A stretch of DNA of 64,000 nt from Betaproteobacteria bacterium Ga0077540 (GCA_001464125.1 LNEP01000006.1:98310-162309); one strand, 5' to 3'. Numbered from the stretch's first letter, positions 9,107 through 19,878 are shown. The notes: generated by a model from the letters alone, not told the origin. Made by a program: numbers and translations.

Positions 9107-11287
9107 TTATGATTCCCTCAACTGACTTCTTGCGGTTTTTGTCTCACGGTTTTGTGTGCGTTTTTCCACAGGCAATACGATGATTATACAAGCTCCACCC
9201 GAATCTCTGTTTTCTATTTTAATTTGGCCACGTTGTTCTTCAATCATTTTTTTCACAATCGCCAGCCCTAAACCGGTGCCATGTGCTTTGGTGGTGACAT
9301 AGGGCTCAAATGCATGGGTGAGCATGTCCACAGGAAATCCATGGCCGTTATCGGCCACAGTTAACCTAACCTTGTCCGATTCCAGCCGTGTCATCACCTC
9401 GATCATTGCGTTATCTTGGCCCACCAGCGCATCTTGTGCATTTTGTATCAAATTATGTAATACCTGCCTTAGCATCGTCGGATCACCCGCCACGGCCGGG
9501 AGCTTAGGTTGCAACTTCAAGGTTAACTTAACGCCCTCATCACCGTATAAGCTAGAAACATCTTTAATTAGGCTATTTAGTTGCACACTGACCAAATTGA
9601 CCGTGGGCGTACGCGCGTACTCACTGAACTCGTTCACCATAGATTTCATGGCCCCTACCTGATTCACAATGGTGTCCGTGGCACGCTTAAGCATGGCTGC
9701 ATCGGTCTCATCCAATTTGGCATGCAGTTTGTGTTGCAAGCGTTCTGCAGACAACTGAATAGGTGTGAGTGGGTTTTTGATTTCATGGGCCAATCGACGT
9801 GCCACTTCCGCCCAAGCTGCATCACGCTGGGCTTGTGCCATGGTGGTCACATCATCGAACACCACCACAAAGCCGTTACCCGCTCCCAGCGGCAACCTTG
9901 TTGCTCGAATCAAAATGTATTGCTTACCATGTGCCCCAGTGATTTCTATTTGCTTGTTCAGCTCTAATTTAGCAAACTCCACTTGCTTGGTCGCTTCAAA
10001 ATGGGTTTGAATCATCTCGACAAACTCATGCAAAAAACTATGCTGGTCGGCAATTGAAGCAAACTGACTGTTTTCATAAGGCGCCAAGTCGATACCCAAA
10101 ATATTGGTAGCGGTAAGGTTATAAGTTCTCAACTCAAAATTGGCGTTAATGGCCAATACTCCCGAAGATAAATGGGCGAGTACCGTCTCTAGATACGCAC
10201 GTGCAGCCTCCAAACGTACGCGGTTTTGTTCAGTGGCTTTGGTGGCATCATCCAGCTGTCGTGTCATGCTATTGAATGATTTCACCAACACGCCCAACTC
10301 ATCATTACCAAATTGTGGCAACACATTACTGTAGTCGCCACTGGCAATGGCACGCGTGCCCTCGGCAAGCACACTGATTGGTTGTGACAAGCGTCGACTC
10401 AGCAAGAAAGCGATGGCCAAGGCCGACAGCATGGCTAGCATCAGCACCATGGTCAACGTGAGTGCAAAGATGTCCTTGAGCGAGCCTCGGCTATAGGACA
10501 GTTCCTGATAGTCCTGATACACCTCTTGCACTGCTTCTGCGGTATTAGAGAGCGCTTTGGGCACCGGCTGTAGCAATTGCAGAATACGTGTTTCACCGGT
10601 CAACCCCTGCACCTCAACCGGGGCTAGCACACGCATGTACAAGCCTTTTCCGGGGATAGGCTCAATCTTGCCATACACCTGACGCTGGGCCTGTCGCAAC
10701 TGCGGGATGCTTGGCAATTCAGGTAAAAAGCTACTGGGGTCACCGCTAGACACCGACAATATCCCGCCCTGTGGGGTGAGTAGTGCCGCTTCTAGAATGC
10801 CGGATTTTTCTCGCAAATCGTTCAATACACTGTAGTGTGCGCGGGTAGGCTGAAACGCCAAACTCGTGGCCATATTCTCGGCCTTCTCCTCAATATCCAC
10901 CAACATAATATCCAAGGCACGCTGCCCCAGACTTAAACCGCCGTCCAATGCCGATTCCACTTTGACGTTAAACCACGATTCAATTGAGCGCGTTAAGAAA
11001 TTGACAGACACCAGATACACCACCATACCAGGCAATATTGCCATGAGTGCAAATGCTGTGAGTAGCCTTAAATTGAGGCGGCTACCCACCACTTTGGCTT
11101 TGGCATTTTGATAAAGGTGACGAATCTGGAAACCGATGAGGCCGGCAAGCAGTACGGCCAATGCGATATTGATATAGAGCAGGTATTTGTAGTAATCGCC
11201 GGAAATCGAAGTGTTGGAGCTTGCTACAGAAAGCAAGTACAACAGCACCAAACTCATGCCGATGCTAATAAAGATGATAAACCGCAT
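9107..11287 (-). CDS. ntrY: NtrY-like sensor histidine kinase
   Basis: A 726-residue membrane kinase. It has two N-terminal hydrophobic segments, a further helix before a large periplasmic region, a helix near residue 280 ([25 protein letters not shown]), a HAMP domain and a PAS-like domain. The HisKA box follows with His in [23 protein letters not shown]. The HATPase has N, G1 and G2 boxes ([30 protein letters not shown]). NtrY/NtrX systems are linked to nitrogen or redox control. It is co-transcribed with ntrX and probably with the DUF4390 gene upstream. Confidence 0.93.
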   Translation of the reverse strand: MRFIIFISIGMSLVLLYLLSVASSNTSISGDYYKYLLYINIALAVLLAGLIGFQIRHLYQNAKAKVVGSRLNLRLLTAFALMAILPGMVVYLVSVNFLTRSIESWFNVKVESALDGGLSLGQRALDIMLVDIEEKAENMATSLAFQPTRAHYSVLNDLREKSGILEAALLTPQGGILSVSSGDPSSFLPELPSIPQLRQAQRQVYGKIEPIPGKGLYMRVLAPVEVQGLTGETRILQLLQPVPKALSNTAEAVQEVYQDYQELSYSRGSLKDIFALTLTMVLMLAMLSALAIAFLLSRRLSQPISVLAEGTRAIASGDYSNVLPQFGNDELGVLVKSFNSMTRQLDDATKATEQNRVRLEAARAYLETVLAHLSSGVLAINANFELRTYNLTATNILGIDLAPYENSQFASIADQHSFLHEFVEMIQTHFEATKQVEFAKLELNKQIEITGAHGKQYILIRATRLPLGAGNGFVVVFDDVTTMAQAQRDAAWAEVARRLAHEIKNPLTPIQLSAERLQHKLHAKLDETDAAMLKRATDTIVNQVGAMKSMVNEFSEYARTPTVNLVSVQLNSLIKDVSSLYGDEGVKLTLKLQPKLPAVAGDPTMLRQVLHNLIQNAQDALVGQDNAMIEVMTRLESDKVRLTVADNGHGFPVDMLTHAFEPYVTTKAHGTGLGLAIVKKMIEEQRGQIKIENRDSGGACIIIVLPVEKRTQNRETKTARSQLRES

Positions 11288-11304
11288 AATCGTGACTTAA
11301 GTGT

Positions 11305-11880
11305 TTACTTTAGCTCTTTTACGGGCCAAGAATAAATGGGAGAAGCCAAGTTCCAATCTTCAGAACCCAAAGTATCGACCTGAATGGCTTTGGGTAACTT
11401 GGATTTATCCAAACGCATGAGTATGGCCGCGCGATAAGGGGTGCCTTTTTCTAGTTGTTGCTTGGCCACCACACGCCAATCTCGTACCATCGACAACTGA
11501 TGGCGTGCTTCACTTAGGGATTCAAAAGATTTTTGATGTAGCTCGTCGCTTACTAGATATTGCTTGGTTAATGCATGATAACTGAGCTTAACCGACTTAC
11601 TGACGGTGACAATTTCATCATCGAACCAATACTCATGTGGCTCCACAATCTGAAACTCAACAAGAAAGCTAAGCGCCACCCCTTTGTTGATGGCCTCTTC
11701 GATACTGCTGTCGAAGCTAATTTCAAAATCCGCCTTCAGTTGGAGATACTCCTCGGAAGGCACTAGCTCTGCTGATTTGACAGCAATATTGTTAGCGGCA
11801 GCCCAAGCTAGGCAGGAAATGGCAAAGATGCCGAGGAAAACACTAAACTTTTTGTAATAGCGCATAAAACAATCCGTCAT
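11305..11880 (-). CDS. DUF4390 exported protein
   Basis: A 191-residue protein with a signal peptide (KKFSVFLGIFAISCLAWAAA) and the DUF4390 pattern (VKSAELVPSEEYLQLKADFEISF, WFDDEIVTVSKSVKLSYHALTKQYLVS). The family nearly always sits between rsmB and the ntrY/ntrX genes in betaproteobacteria, as here, and has no known function. The ORF start at 11880 overlaps rsmB by 38 bases; the inner ATG at 11865 (MRYYKK) is an equally good start. Confidence 0.85.
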   Translation of the reverse strand: MTDCFMRYYKKFSVFLGIFAISCLAWAAANNIAVKSAELVPSEEYLQLKADFEISFDSSIEEAINKGVALSFLVEFQIVEPHEYWFDDEIVTVSKSVKLSYHALTKQYLVSDELHQKSFESLSEARHQLSMVRDWRVVAKQQLEKGTPYRAAILMRLDKSKLPKAIQVDTLGSEDWNLASPIYSWPVKELK

Positions 11881-13135
11881 GTAATGCGCTAGGAATTAAC
11901 TGACCATTTAAACATTGTATGTGTTGACCCAGATTAGTCTCTAATTGAATCGGCAACTGCTTAGCATCAGCGTGCTGACTCAAAAATGCATCCATTTGTC
12001 GTTGATTTTCTTGCTCAAAGACAGAACAAGTAACATAAAGCAATTTACCGCCTTTTGCCAATATTTGCCATAAATTCAACAAAATTGCCGATTGCTGTTG
12101 CGTGAATGAGACAATATCTGCCTCACGTCGCAACCATTTTATATCCACATGACGGCGGACAATCCCAGATGCGCTACAGGGCACATCGGCCAGTATTCGG
12201 TCAAACAATTGTCCATCGTACCAATTGTCTGTATTGGCAGCATTGCCCACCTTTAAAGTTGCGTGCGCAGAGAGTCTTGCTAGGTTACTAGATACACGTT
12301 CCAAACGTGACGCATCATTATCAATCGCAGTGAGGTCTATATCCGCAGATTCTAGTAAGTGTCCAGTTTTGCCTCCAGGCGCACAGCATGCGTCTAGCAC
12401 ACGCATGTGCGGTGCTAAATCTAGCAAATAAGGGGCAAGTTGCGCACCGTAATCTTGCACAGAAACCACACCATCAGCAAAGCCAGGTACTTTATCGACT
12501 GGCATGGGTTGTTCCAACATGACCGCACAAGGCCCAATCTGCTGAGATGCAATCCCTTGTCGATCAAGTAATTGTACATAGTCTTGTGTACTGATTTTGC
12601 GCTGATTGACCCGTAAGGTCATAGGCGGATGGGTGTTACCCACCAGTAGCATTGCTTGCCAATGTGTTGGATATTGCTTTTTTAGCGTGTTTATCCACCA
12701 TTGCGGGTAAGAATAAGTGGCAACTTCATGCTTAGCCACCTGTGTAGCAAGCGCATCTTTCTGACGCAAAAAGTTACGCAATACACCATTTACCAACCCT
12801 TTTGCCCATGCAGGTTTTGCGTAACTAGCCGCTTTTACTGCTTGATTGACGACAGTAAAATCATCCGCCTTGTCATGTAACAGCTGAAACAGCGCCACCA
12901 ATAACAATGCATGCACGTGACCATCTGAAAGCGGTTTTTCTAGCAATTGATTGAGATAAATTTCTAACTCACCATAAAATCGCAAGGTGCCATAGCTTAA
13001 ATCCGCACCTGCGCCACGCTGCTGGGGCGTCGCATTGCCAAAACGTTGCTGAGCATCTGGCAAGGAAAGCGTAAGATTTCTGCCGGATAACACCTGGCGG
13101 ACAGCGTTAGCTGCAATTTGTTGAGCGATATACAC
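11843..13135 (-). CDS. rsmB: 16S rRNA (cytosine-967 C5)-methyltransferase
   Basis: A 430-residue RNA methyltransferase that uses SAM to make m5C967 in 16S rRNA. It has the N-terminal NusB-like RNA-binding domain (residues about 1-140) and a C-terminal Rossmann domain with DACCAPGGKTGHLLE, the motif IV DVPCSASG and the catalytic cysteine in VTCSVFEQENQ. Length matches the family. It starts the rsmB-DUF4390-ntrY-ntrX cluster on minus, downstream of the htpX terminator. Confidence 0.95.
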   Translation of the reverse strand: MYIAQQIAANAVRQVLSGRNLTLSLPDAQQRFGNATPQQRGAGADLSYGTLRFYGELEIYLNQLLEKPLSDGHVHALLLVALFQLLHDKADDFTVVNQAVKAASYAKPAWAKGLVNGVLRNFLRQKDALATQVAKHEVATYSYPQWWINTLKKQYPTHWQAMLLVGNTHPPMTLRVNQRKISTQDYVQLLDRQGIASQQIGPCAVMLEQPMPVDKVPGFADGVVSVQDYGAQLAPYLLDLAPHMRVLDACCAPGGKTGHLLESADIDLTAIDNDASRLERVSSNLARLSAHATLKVGNAANTDNWYDGQLFDRILADVPCSASGIVRRHVDIKWLRREADIVSFTQQQSAILLNLWQILAKGGKLLYVTCSVFEQENQRQMDAFLSQHADAKQLPIQLETNLGQHIQCLNGQLIPSALHDGLFYALLQKV

Positions 13136-13226
13136 GGTGGCTACTTTAAATTTGACTTTAGATTTAGTGAGAATTGATTCTACTTGATTCGTGTATGCAA
13201 AACCTCAGACTTTGTGACTTAGCCAC

Positions 13227-13256
13227 AAAAAAGGGCGATGCACGCATCGCCCTTTT
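13227..13256 (-). terminator. Terminator of htpX
   Basis: On the minus strand AAAAGGGCGATG-CGTG-CATCGCCCTTTTTT forms a strong GC hairpin with a T-run just after the htpX stop. It separates htpX from rsmB. Confidence 0.85.
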
Positions 13257-13272
13257 GGAATTTACTAGCCGT

Positions 13273-14136
13273 TTAGTACTGATTAGCTAGCGCCATTAAT
13301 TTGGCAATCCGCTCTTCGGTTTGCGGATGTGTGCTAAACAAGCCTCTCAAACTTCCACCAGACAATGGATTAATAATCATCATTTGCCCAGTTTCGGGGT
13401 GAGCCTCTGCAGTCTCGTTAGGTATTTGATGGGCGTAGTGATGAATTTTCTCCAGCGCACTCGCCAAGGCTTTGGGATCTCGACTGATGTCCGCACCCAT
13501 TCTATCTGCCTCAAACTCTCGCGCACGTGAGATAGCCATCTGTATCAGAGAGGCAGCCAACGGCGCAAGAAACATCATCAATATGCCAAGCAATGGATTG
13601 ACATTACGCTCCCCATTGGCGTTATGACCACCGCCAAACATCATGCCAAACTGTGCAATCGATGCAATCGCACCGGCTACCGTAGCAGAGATTGTGGAAA
13701 TCAACGTATCTCGATTTTTTACGTGCGCCAATTCATGTGCCATCACGCCGCGCAATTCACGCTCGTTCAAAATTTTCATAATGCCCACTGTAGCCGCCAC
13801 CGCCGCATTATCTGGGTTACGTCCCGTCGCAAATGCGTTGGGCTGAGATTCGTTGATGACGTACACTTTAGGCATCGGCAATTGCGCATTTTCAGCCAAC
13901 TCTTTGACCATGCTGTAATAATTTCTAAATTGCGTATTGTCTGGCGTCACTTCCATCGCACCATACATTTTAAGTACCGCTTTATCGCTAAACCAATAAG
14001 CGTATACATTCATTGCAGCTGCTAGCACTAAGGCAATCATCATGCCACCAGCGCCGCCCATGGCAGCACCTACGCTACCAAATAACGCCACAATCGCGGC
14101 CATCAGCACGAATGTTTTCATCCAATTTCCAAACAT
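13273..14136 (-). CDS. htpX: Protease HtpX, membrane zinc metalloprotease
   Basis: A 287-residue M48-family inner-membrane protease involved in membrane protein quality control. It has two N-terminal hydrophobic helices, the zinc motif in [13 protein letters not shown], two more hydrophobic segments, and the third ligand region [18 protein letters not shown]. The C-terminal [20 protein letters not shown] is characteristic. RBS AGGAGA precedes the ATG. It has its own terminator. Confidence 0.95.
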   Translation of the reverse strand: MFGNWMKTFVLMAAIVALFGSVGAAMGGAGGMMIALVLAAAMNVYAYWFSDKAVLKMYGAMEVTPDNTQFRNYYSMVKELAENAQLPMPKVYVINESQPNAFATGRNPDNAAVAATVGIMKILNERELRGVMAHELAHVKNRDTLISTISATVAGAIASIAQFGMMFGGGHNANGERNVNPLLGILMMFLAPLAASLIQMAISRAREFEADRMGADISRDPKALASALEKIHHYAHQIPNETAEAHPETGQMMIINPLSGGSLRGLFSTHPQTEERIAKLMALANQY

Positions 14137-14234
14137 GTCTTTCTCCTCAATTCAGATGCTATCCATCTAGCAATCAACTACTCTTGATATGCGTGCAAAT
14201 ATTAGATTTTCAATAGCACGGGGATAGAGCGCCT

Positions 14235-15173
14235 TTAAATAAAGGCTTCGCCCAGTTGAACATGCCGACCCTGAACAAATTGCTGTGCTGTCTGCCGCTT
14301 ACCACCTGGCATTTGCAGCTCTTCAATATCAAGTATCCCCTCACCACATGCCACTGTTAGCTTCCCATCCATCGCGACAATTTCACCAGGTTGTGCTTTG
14401 GTGGTGGTGCTGGATTCTGGTCGATAAGTTGCGTACCAAATCTTGCATACCTCACCCCTAAACGTGCTGGACGCCACTGGGAACGGATTAAATGCTCTGA
14501 CTTGTCTGGATAATGCCTCGGCAGTTTGCTGCCAGTTGATGGCTGACTCCGACTTTTCTAGCTTGTGGGCATAAGTCACAAGTGCTTCATGCTGCGGGGT
14601 GGATGGCAACTTGCCATCCTTCTCAAGGGTAGCCATCGCATTCACCATCAGCTGCGCACCCAGCAAACTTAAGGCGTCATGCAAACTTTGCGTCGTATCA
14701 GTTGGCAATATGGGAACATGCCCCTTCAAAACCATTGCCCCAGCGTCTAACGCTGGCACCACTTCCATAATCGTCACGCCTGTTTCGGCATCCCCAGCCA
14801 ATATGGCGCGGTGTATAGGCGCAGCGCCCCGCCATCTTGGTAGTAACGATGCGTGAATGTTGTAGCAACCTAGTTTAGGCATGGCTAATACAGGGGTGGG
14901 AATAATTAAACCGTAGGCAGCAACAATCATCACATCCGCATCTGCTTCTGCGATCCTAGCTTGCACCTCGGCTGGCTTGAGAGATTCCGGTTGATATACT
15001 GGCAATTGATGTTGCAAGGCCAATTGTTTAACAGAGCTGGCTCGAAGCTGCATGCCTCTTCCGGCTGGTCGATCTGGTTGCGTTAGCACCATGACGATGT
15101 TGTGCCCAGCCTCGATTAAGGCTGATAATGCAGGCACTGCAAACTCAGGCGTCCCTGCAAAAATAATGTTCAT
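14235..15173 (-). CDS. fmt: Methionyl-tRNA formyltransferase
   Basis: A 312-residue enzyme that formylates initiator Met-tRNA using 10-formyl-tetrahydrofolate. The catalytic core is in view: IIFAGTPEFAVPALSALI at the N terminus and NIHASLLPRWRGAAPIHRAILAGD with the family's catalytic N and H, then GVTIMEVVPALDAG. The C-terminal OB-like domain follows. It lies 58 bases after def, the usual def-fmt pair that prepares and later removes the formyl group. Confidence 0.96.
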   Translation of the reverse strand: MNIIFAGTPEFAVPALSALIEAGHNIVMVLTQPDRPAGRGMQLRASSVKQLALQHQLPVYQPESLKPAEVQARIAEADADVMIVAAYGLIIPTPVLAMPKLGCYNIHASLLPRWRGAAPIHRAILAGDAETGVTIMEVVPALDAGAMVLKGHVPILPTDTTQSLHDALSLLGAQLMVNAMATLEKDGKLPSTPQHEALVTYAHKLEKSESAINWQQTAEALSRQVRAFNPFPVASSTFRGEVCKIWYATYRPESSTTTKAQPGEIVAMDGKLTVACGEGILDIEELQMPGGKRQTAQQFVQGRHVQLGEAFI

Positions 15174-15231
15174 GCGTCAAACTTTCTTGTAAGAATATAC
15201 TGTGAAGATAAACCTGCTGAAATGGCGCGCA

Positions 15232-15747
15232 CTAATAGCTATTTCTCTCAATTTCACGCGAATGCTTGAGCATTTTGGTTTTAATGCGGTTACGCTTGAG
15301 CGGCGAAAGATACTCAACAAATACCTTGCCTTTTAGATGATCCATTTCATGCTGGATACATACACTTAACAATCCGTCGGCATCTAGTGTAAATTTTTTG
15401 CCATCCACATCATAAGCTTCCACTTTAATTTGCTCGGCACGCGACACGGTTTCATAAATCCCAGGCACAGACAAGCAACCCTCTTCATAGGTTTGGGTGC
15501 CTGATTGACTCAAGATTTTTGGGTTAATCAATACCAACAAGTCGTTTTGCTCTTTGCTGGTATCAATCACGATCAATTGCACATGATGATTCACTTGTGT
15601 TGCGGCCAGTCCAATGCCGGGGGCTGCATACATGGTTTCCTTCATATCCTGCACCAATCGCTTTAAGTTGGCATCAAAGGTCGTGACGGGTTTGGCCACT
15701 GTATGCAAACGTGGATCTGGGTAATTCAGTATTGTAAGTAGCGCCAT
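15232..15747 (-). CDS. def: Peptide deformylase
   Basis: A 171-residue metal-dependent hydrolase that removes the formyl group from new proteins. All three motifs are present: [16 protein letters not shown] with the cysteine metal ligand, and QHEMDHLKG with the HExxH pair. It is the first gene of the def-fmt pair and is divergent from the LysM gene. Confidence 0.97.
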   Translation of the reverse strand: MALLTILNYPDPRLHTVAKPVTTFDANLKRLVQDMKETMYAAPGIGLAATQVNHHVQLIVIDTSKEQNDLLVLINPKILSQSGTQTYEEGCLSVPGIYETVSRAEQIKVEAYDVDGKKFTLDADGLLSVCIQHEMDHLKGKVFVEYLSPLKRNRIKTKMLKHSREIERNSY

Positions 15748-15891
15748 AAACTAAAAGTGTTGTCTTATATCAACAATCCCTATTTTGAACATGTTTGAAT
15801 TGCCAAAAAAGCTTGATTGTTGAATGAATTACATGATAAATTTAATGCAACTTCGCGGATTTTTCCGCTCTTTTTGACCGAGGTCAACTGT

Positions 15892-16953
15892 ATGTTTCGT
15901 TCTATTATAACGCTGCTGAGTCTAAGTTGTTTATGCTTATCTGTTCACGCAGACGAAATTACATTACAAAAAAATCATCCAGAGCGCTATGTGGTTAAAA
16001 AGGGTGACACCCTTTGGGGCATCTCTGGCACCTTTCTTAAAGACCCATGGAAGTGGCCAAAAGTTTGGAAAATGAATCGTGCGGAGATCAAAAATCCACA
16101 TTTAATTTATCCTGGCGATGTAGTGGTACTCGACATGTCTAGCGGGAGCCCTGAGTTTAAACTTTTACGCCAGACAGTCACTTTAGAACCTGGCGTTATC
16201 GAAGAGCCACTTGAAAAAGAAGCCATCTATACCATTCCACCCAATGTCATCGGCCCTTTCTTGAGCCAACCTTTACTCATTGAGCAGGATGAGCTTGAAA
16301 CTGCGCCACGTATAGTCGGCGCTCAGGATAATCGTCTTATTTTAAGTCCGGGCACACGTGTGTATATCAATAACCTAGAGGAAGGTGATAAAAAATTCTG
16401 GAATATTTATCGCCCTGGTGATGTGTTAAAGGATCCGGAATCAAATGAGATATTGGGCACCGAGGCAATTTATTTAGGTGATTTAAAAATTAGCAAGTTT
16501 GGTCAGCCCGCATCTGGCAACATCGTGAAAGCTAAAGAAGAAATTTTTAGTAAGGATAGATTAGTTGTTGCATCGGAGGGGTTTAAAGAAAGTTTTGTGC
16601 CGCATGCACCTGATAATGAGGTTAGTGGCCGTATTATCAAAATTTATGGTGGTGTTGCTGAGGCTGGACCTGAAACTGTAGTCTCCATCAATTTGGGCAA
16701 GCTCAATGGCATTGAAGATGGTCACGTGTTGGCGATTAGTCGTCACGGTCGGTTAATCAAAGATCCAGAATACAAAGAAGACAAATCCAAACCAGTTGAT
16801 AAAGAGAGCAAAGTGAAGCCGGATGAAATCAAGCTACCCGATGAACGCGTTGGCTTGGTCATGGTTTTCAGAACCTTCGATCGTGTCTCCTATGGCCTGA
16901 TTATGCAGACCTCTGATGCTATTTACACATTGGATACCGTACATACGCCTTAA
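15892..16953 (+). CDS. Exported LysM peptidoglycan-binding protein
   Basis: The annotated ORF starts at 15817, but the likely start is ATG 15892: it gives a clean signal peptide (MFRSIITLLSLSCLCLSVHA-DE) and has AGG upstream. The mature protein begins with a LysM domain (YVVKKGDTLWGISGTFLKDPWKWPKVWKMN...HLIYPGDVVVL), which binds peptidoglycan. The remaining 270 residues are a conserved extension without a known domain. This LysM gene next to dprA is a common betaproteobacterial arrangement; it ends three bases before dprA starts. Confidence 0.88.
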   Translation: MFRSIITLLSLSCLCLSVHADEITLQKNHPERYVVKKGDTLWGISGTFLKDPWKWPKVWKMNRAEIKNPHLIYPGDVVVLDMSSGSPEFKLLRQTVTLEPGVIEEPLEKEAIYTIPPNVIGPFLSQPLLIEQDELETAPRIVGAQDNRLILSPGTRVYINNLEEGDKKFWNIYRPGDVLKDPESNEILGTEAIYLGDLKISKFGQPASGNIVKAKEEIFSKDRLVVASEGFKESFVPHAPDNEVSGRIIKIYGGVAEAGPETVVSINLGKLNGIEDGHVLAISRHGRLIKDPEYKEDKSKPVDKESKVKPDEIKLPDERVGLVMVFRTFDRVSYGLIMQTSDAIYTLDTVHTP

Positions 16954-16956
16954 AAC

Positions 16957-18081
16957 ATGTCGCAAATCGTCAGCGAGACAGATCGGGACATCGCTTCTTG
17001 GATTGCACTGAGTATAATTGATGGTATTGGTAGCGTCACGCTTTGCCAGCTTCTGCGTAAGTTTGGCTCACCCACTGGGGTATTTTCTGCTAGCAAATCC
17101 CAATTAAAAGAGATTGTGGATGACAAAATCGCATCATCCATTTTTAGCGGTCTGGATGAAAACGCAATTGCACCTACATTGGCATGGTTATCCGATCCCC
17201 AAAACCATATCATCACCCTGGCTGATAGCTTTTACCCAAAAGTGCTGCTGGAAATAGCCAACCCACCTGCCGTGCTTTATGCAAAAGGTAATATCGATTG
17301 TTTATCGCAGCCTTGTTTGGCGGTGGTAGGGAGTCGCAATGCCACCCCACAAGGCGAGAAAAATGCTGAGGACTTCTCAGAGAACTTAAGTCGGCAAGGC
17401 CTCTGTATCGTAAGCGGTATGGCGCTTGGCATTGATGGCGCAGCCCATCGCGGTGCATTAAAAGCAAATGGCGCCACCATTGCAGTAGTAGGCACGGGCT
17501 TAGATATTGTATACCCTGCCAAACATCGCGGCTTAGCGCATCAAATTGTATCCAATGGCTTGATACTCTCTGAGTTCGCTTTAGGTACTCCATCTAAAGC
17601 ACAAAACTTCCCCAGAAGAAACCGTATTATTAGTGGGTTGAGCTTAGGGTGTTTGGTCATCGAAGCCAATTTAGATAGCGGTTCGTTGATTACTGCTAGG
17701 TTAGCTGTCGAGCAAGGACGAGAAGTTTTTGCAATTCCCGGCTCCATTCATTCTCCAGTGGCTAAAGGCTGTCACCAATTGATCAAACAAGGCGCCAAGC
17801 TTGTTGAGTCAACTGATGATATTTTGAGCGAATTGCAGCCACTTTTGCAATTCTCAAACACGTCAAGTACTAGCCCAAACGGGTCACTACCCAAACGGGC
17901 TAATGAGACCCCAGAAACCAATACAGTACTGGATTCCATGGGGTTTGAGCCTATCCATTTTGACACCATACTGACCCACACTGGCTTGACTGTGAGTGCG
18001 CTTTCAACGATGCTAACGTTACTGGAGTTGGATGGGAAAGTTTCGCCTGTAAATGGAGGGAAGTTTCAACGTCTCGTTTAG
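16957..18081 (+). CDS. dprA: DNA processing protein DprA
   Basis: A 374-residue protein that binds incoming single-stranded DNA and loads RecA in natural transformation. The Rossmann-like core is clear: AVVGSRNATPQGEKNAEDFSENL, IVSGMALGIDGAAHRGAL, GTGLDIVYPAKH, FPRRNRIISGLS and EANLDSGSLITARLAVEQGREVFAIPGS. A C-terminal winged-helix (DML1-like) domain follows a Ser/Asn-rich linker near residue 300. Start ATG 16957 lies just after the LysM gene stop. Confidence 0.95.
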   Translation: MSQIVSETDRDIASWIALSIIDGIGSVTLCQLLRKFGSPTGVFSASKSQLKEIVDDKIASSIFSGLDENAIAPTLAWLSDPQNHIITLADSFYPKVLLEIANPPAVLYAKGNIDCLSQPCLAVVGSRNATPQGEKNAEDFSENLSRQGLCIVSGMALGIDGAAHRGALKANGATIAVVGTGLDIVYPAKHRGLAHQIVSNGLILSEFALGTPSKAQNFPRRNRIISGLSLGCLVIEANLDSGSLITARLAVEQGREVFAIPGSIHSPVAKGCHQLIKQGAKLVESTDDILSELQPLLQFSNTSSTSPNGSLPKRANETPETNTVLDSMGFEPIHFDTILTHTGLTVSALSTMLTLLELDGKVSPVNGGKFQRLV

Positions 18082-18130
18082 TAGTTAACGATACTCAGTG
18101 GCTTTTATAATAGATAATTGAGGAGATAAC

Positions 18131-18604
18131 ATGTTAGAAGTGTTAATTTTTATGTTCCAGAACTATCTTGGAACGCAGCCTCAATTGAACGCTGCTGATA
18201 TTGAGGAAGACTTTTTAGCCCAAGAATTATCCCAAGCGGGGTTTGACCACAGCGATATTGCTGGGGCGTTTGATTGGTATAAACAACTTCGATGTCTAAT
18301 CAGCCAACCTTATCATCAATACCTTTCGAATCCGACGTCATTTCGTGTCTATATCGACCAAGAGCTAGAACGTATTGATGCCGAAAGTTTTGGATTTTTA
18401 AGCTTTGTAGAGCAAGCGGGTGTGATCAAACCGAATGAGCGTGATTTGATTATTGACCGCGCTATGGCGCTCAAACAAAAAGATATTACGATTGAAGAAG
18501 TACGTTGGATTACCATGATGGTATTGTGGAATGACAACCGCAAAAAAGATTACCTGTTTGTGGAAGACGCAGTGTTTAATCCAAAAGGCTTAACCCTACA
18601 GTAA
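18131..18604 (+). CDS. smg: Smg/DUF494 family protein
   Basis: A 157-residue member of the Smg family, which sits next to dprA in many proteobacteria. Family marks include MLEVLIFMFQNYL at the start and the C-terminal WITMMVLWNDNRKKDYLFVEDAVF. The biochemical role is not known. RBS GAGGAG lies seven bases before the ATG. It is followed by a terminator. Confidence 0.92.
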   Translation: MLEVLIFMFQNYLGTQPQLNAADIEEDFLAQELSQAGFDHSDIAGAFDWYKQLRCLISQPYHQYLSNPTSFRVYIDQELERIDAESFGFLSFVEQAGVIKPNERDLIIDRAMALKQKDITIEEVRWITMMVLWNDNRKKDYLFVEDAVFNPKGLTLQ

Positions 18605-18621
18605 CCTTGGTAGCGCCTAAT

Positions 18622-18650
18622 AAAAAAACCCTAGCTAGGCTAGGTTTTTT
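18622..18650. terminator. Bidirectional terminator between smg and metF
   Basis: AAAAAACC(C)TAGC and GCTAGGTTTTTT form a stem with one bulge, flanked by A and T runs, between the convergent smg and metF genes. Confidence 0.75.
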
Positions 18651-18666
18651 CGTTTAATACTCAATA

Positions 18667-19500
18667 TTAAGCAGGCAGATTTTGAATAATCTTGGCAATA
18701 GTACCCGCCTGATTCAATGTATAAAAATGCATATTCTTAACACCAGCTGCAATAAGCCTTTGGCACATTTCAGTCACCACATCTGCACCATAAGCCCTTA
18801 GAGAAGCCATGTCATCGCCATAAGCCTCCAAACGCAATCGTAACCAGCGTGGAATTTCCGCACCACATACCCCAGAAAAACGCGCCAGTTGTGTGTAGTT
18901 ATAGATTGGCATGATGCCAGGCACAATAGGCACTACTATATTTTCTTGATCACATGCTTCTAAAAAGCGGAAGTACGCATCGGCATTATAAAAATATTGA
19001 GTGATAGCGGAATTAGCACCAGCCTCTACCTTACGTTTAAAGTTAGCAATATCTTTGGCCGCTGATTGTGCTTCCGGATGGAACTCCGGATACGCTGCCA
19101 CTTCGATATGAAACCAATCGCCTGTCTCCTGACGAATAAACGTTACCAGTTCATTGGCATACTTAAAGTCGCCTGCACTGACCTCGCCAGAAGGTACGTC
19201 TCCGCGCAAAGTCACCAAACGCTTAATGCCTTTGGCTTGATACGCACTCAGTAACTCGCGTATCTCTTCCTTACTCGAGGAGATACAAGAAATATGCGGC
19301 GCCGCAGCGTAACCTTCACCTTGGATTTCAAACACAGTTTCCATAGTTCGGTCACGCGTAGAGCCACCCGCCCCAAAGGTAACTGAGAAAAATTCTGGCT
19401 TAAATTGCGCAAGTGATTTTCTCGCCTCGCGCAAATTAGCCACCCCATCCGCGGTCTTGGGTGGAAAGAATTCAAAACTATAAGCAATAGGTGGATTCAC
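18667..19500 (-). CDS. metF: 5,10-methylenetetrahydrofolate reductase
   Basis: A 277-residue FAD enzyme that reduces methylene-THF to 5-methyl-THF for methionine synthesis. Motifs include YSFEFFPPKT at the N terminus, FFSVTFGAGGSTRDRT, and TQYFYNADAYFRFLEAC, with HISCISSSKEEI and the FAD-contacting TLRGDVPSG. Start ATG 19500. It is the third gene behind the SAH riboswitch and supplies methyl groups to the same cycle that AhcY serves. Confidence 0.96.
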   Translation of the reverse strand: MNPPIAYSFEFFPPKTADGVANLREARKSLAQFKPEFFSVTFGAGGSTRDRTMETVFEIQGEGYAAAPHISCISSSKEEIRELLSAYQAKGIKRLVTLRGDVPSGEVSAGDFKYANELVTFIRQETGDWFHIEVAAYPEFHPEAQSAAKDIANFKRKVEAGANSAITQYFYNADAYFRFLEACDQENIVVPIVPGIMPIYNYTQLARFSGVCGAEIPRWLRLRLEAYGDDMASLRAYGADVVTEMCQRLIAAGVKNMHFYTLNQAGTIAKIIQNLPA

Positions 19501-19530
19501 GTTTTCTAATCTTTATTAATCTTCAACACA

Positions 19531-19878
19531 TCAATCTTTATCGACAACAATCGCACTTAATATCCATGAAATCACGCTGTAAACGATGGCGCCGATAATA
19601 CCCGCCATGACACTCTGAACAGTGAAGCCATCCAAAAAATTGCCTACCGCCCAGAACAGAATACCATTAATCACAAAGATAAATAGGCCGAGTGTCAGGA
19701 TAGTCACAGGCAAGGTTAGCACAACCAAAATTGGTTTAATTAACATATTCACTAAACCAATAATCACTGCAGCAATCAGTGCGGTTGTAAAACTGGCTAC
19801 CTGAATACCAGGCACAATATACGTCACGCCCATCAACGCCAACGCGTTAAGCACCCAACCAATCAACAGTTTAAACAT
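19531..19878 (-). CDS. Phage holin family IV-type membrane protein (PF04020)
   Basis: About 115 residues with four hydrophobic helices (LIGWVLNALALMGVTYIVPGI, FTTALIAAVIIGLVNMLIKPIL, LPVTILTLGLFIFVINGILFWAVG, SVMAGIIGAIVYSVISWILSAIVV). The family name is historical; no phage genes are near. ATG 19878 is preferred over the ORF start because AAGGAG lies at the right distance. It sits between ahcY and metF, a position conserved in many betaproteobacteria. Confidence 0.88.
   Translation of the reverse strand: MFKLLIGWVLNALALMGVTYIVPGIQVASFTTALIAAVIIGLVNMLIKPILVVLTLPVTILTLGLFIFVINGILFWAVGNFLDGFTVQSVMAGIIGAIVYSVISWILSAIVVDKD

Noticed and set aside
19531-19878. Holin as sign of a prophage
   Set aside because: This family is a conserved chromosomal membrane protein; no phage genes are near.
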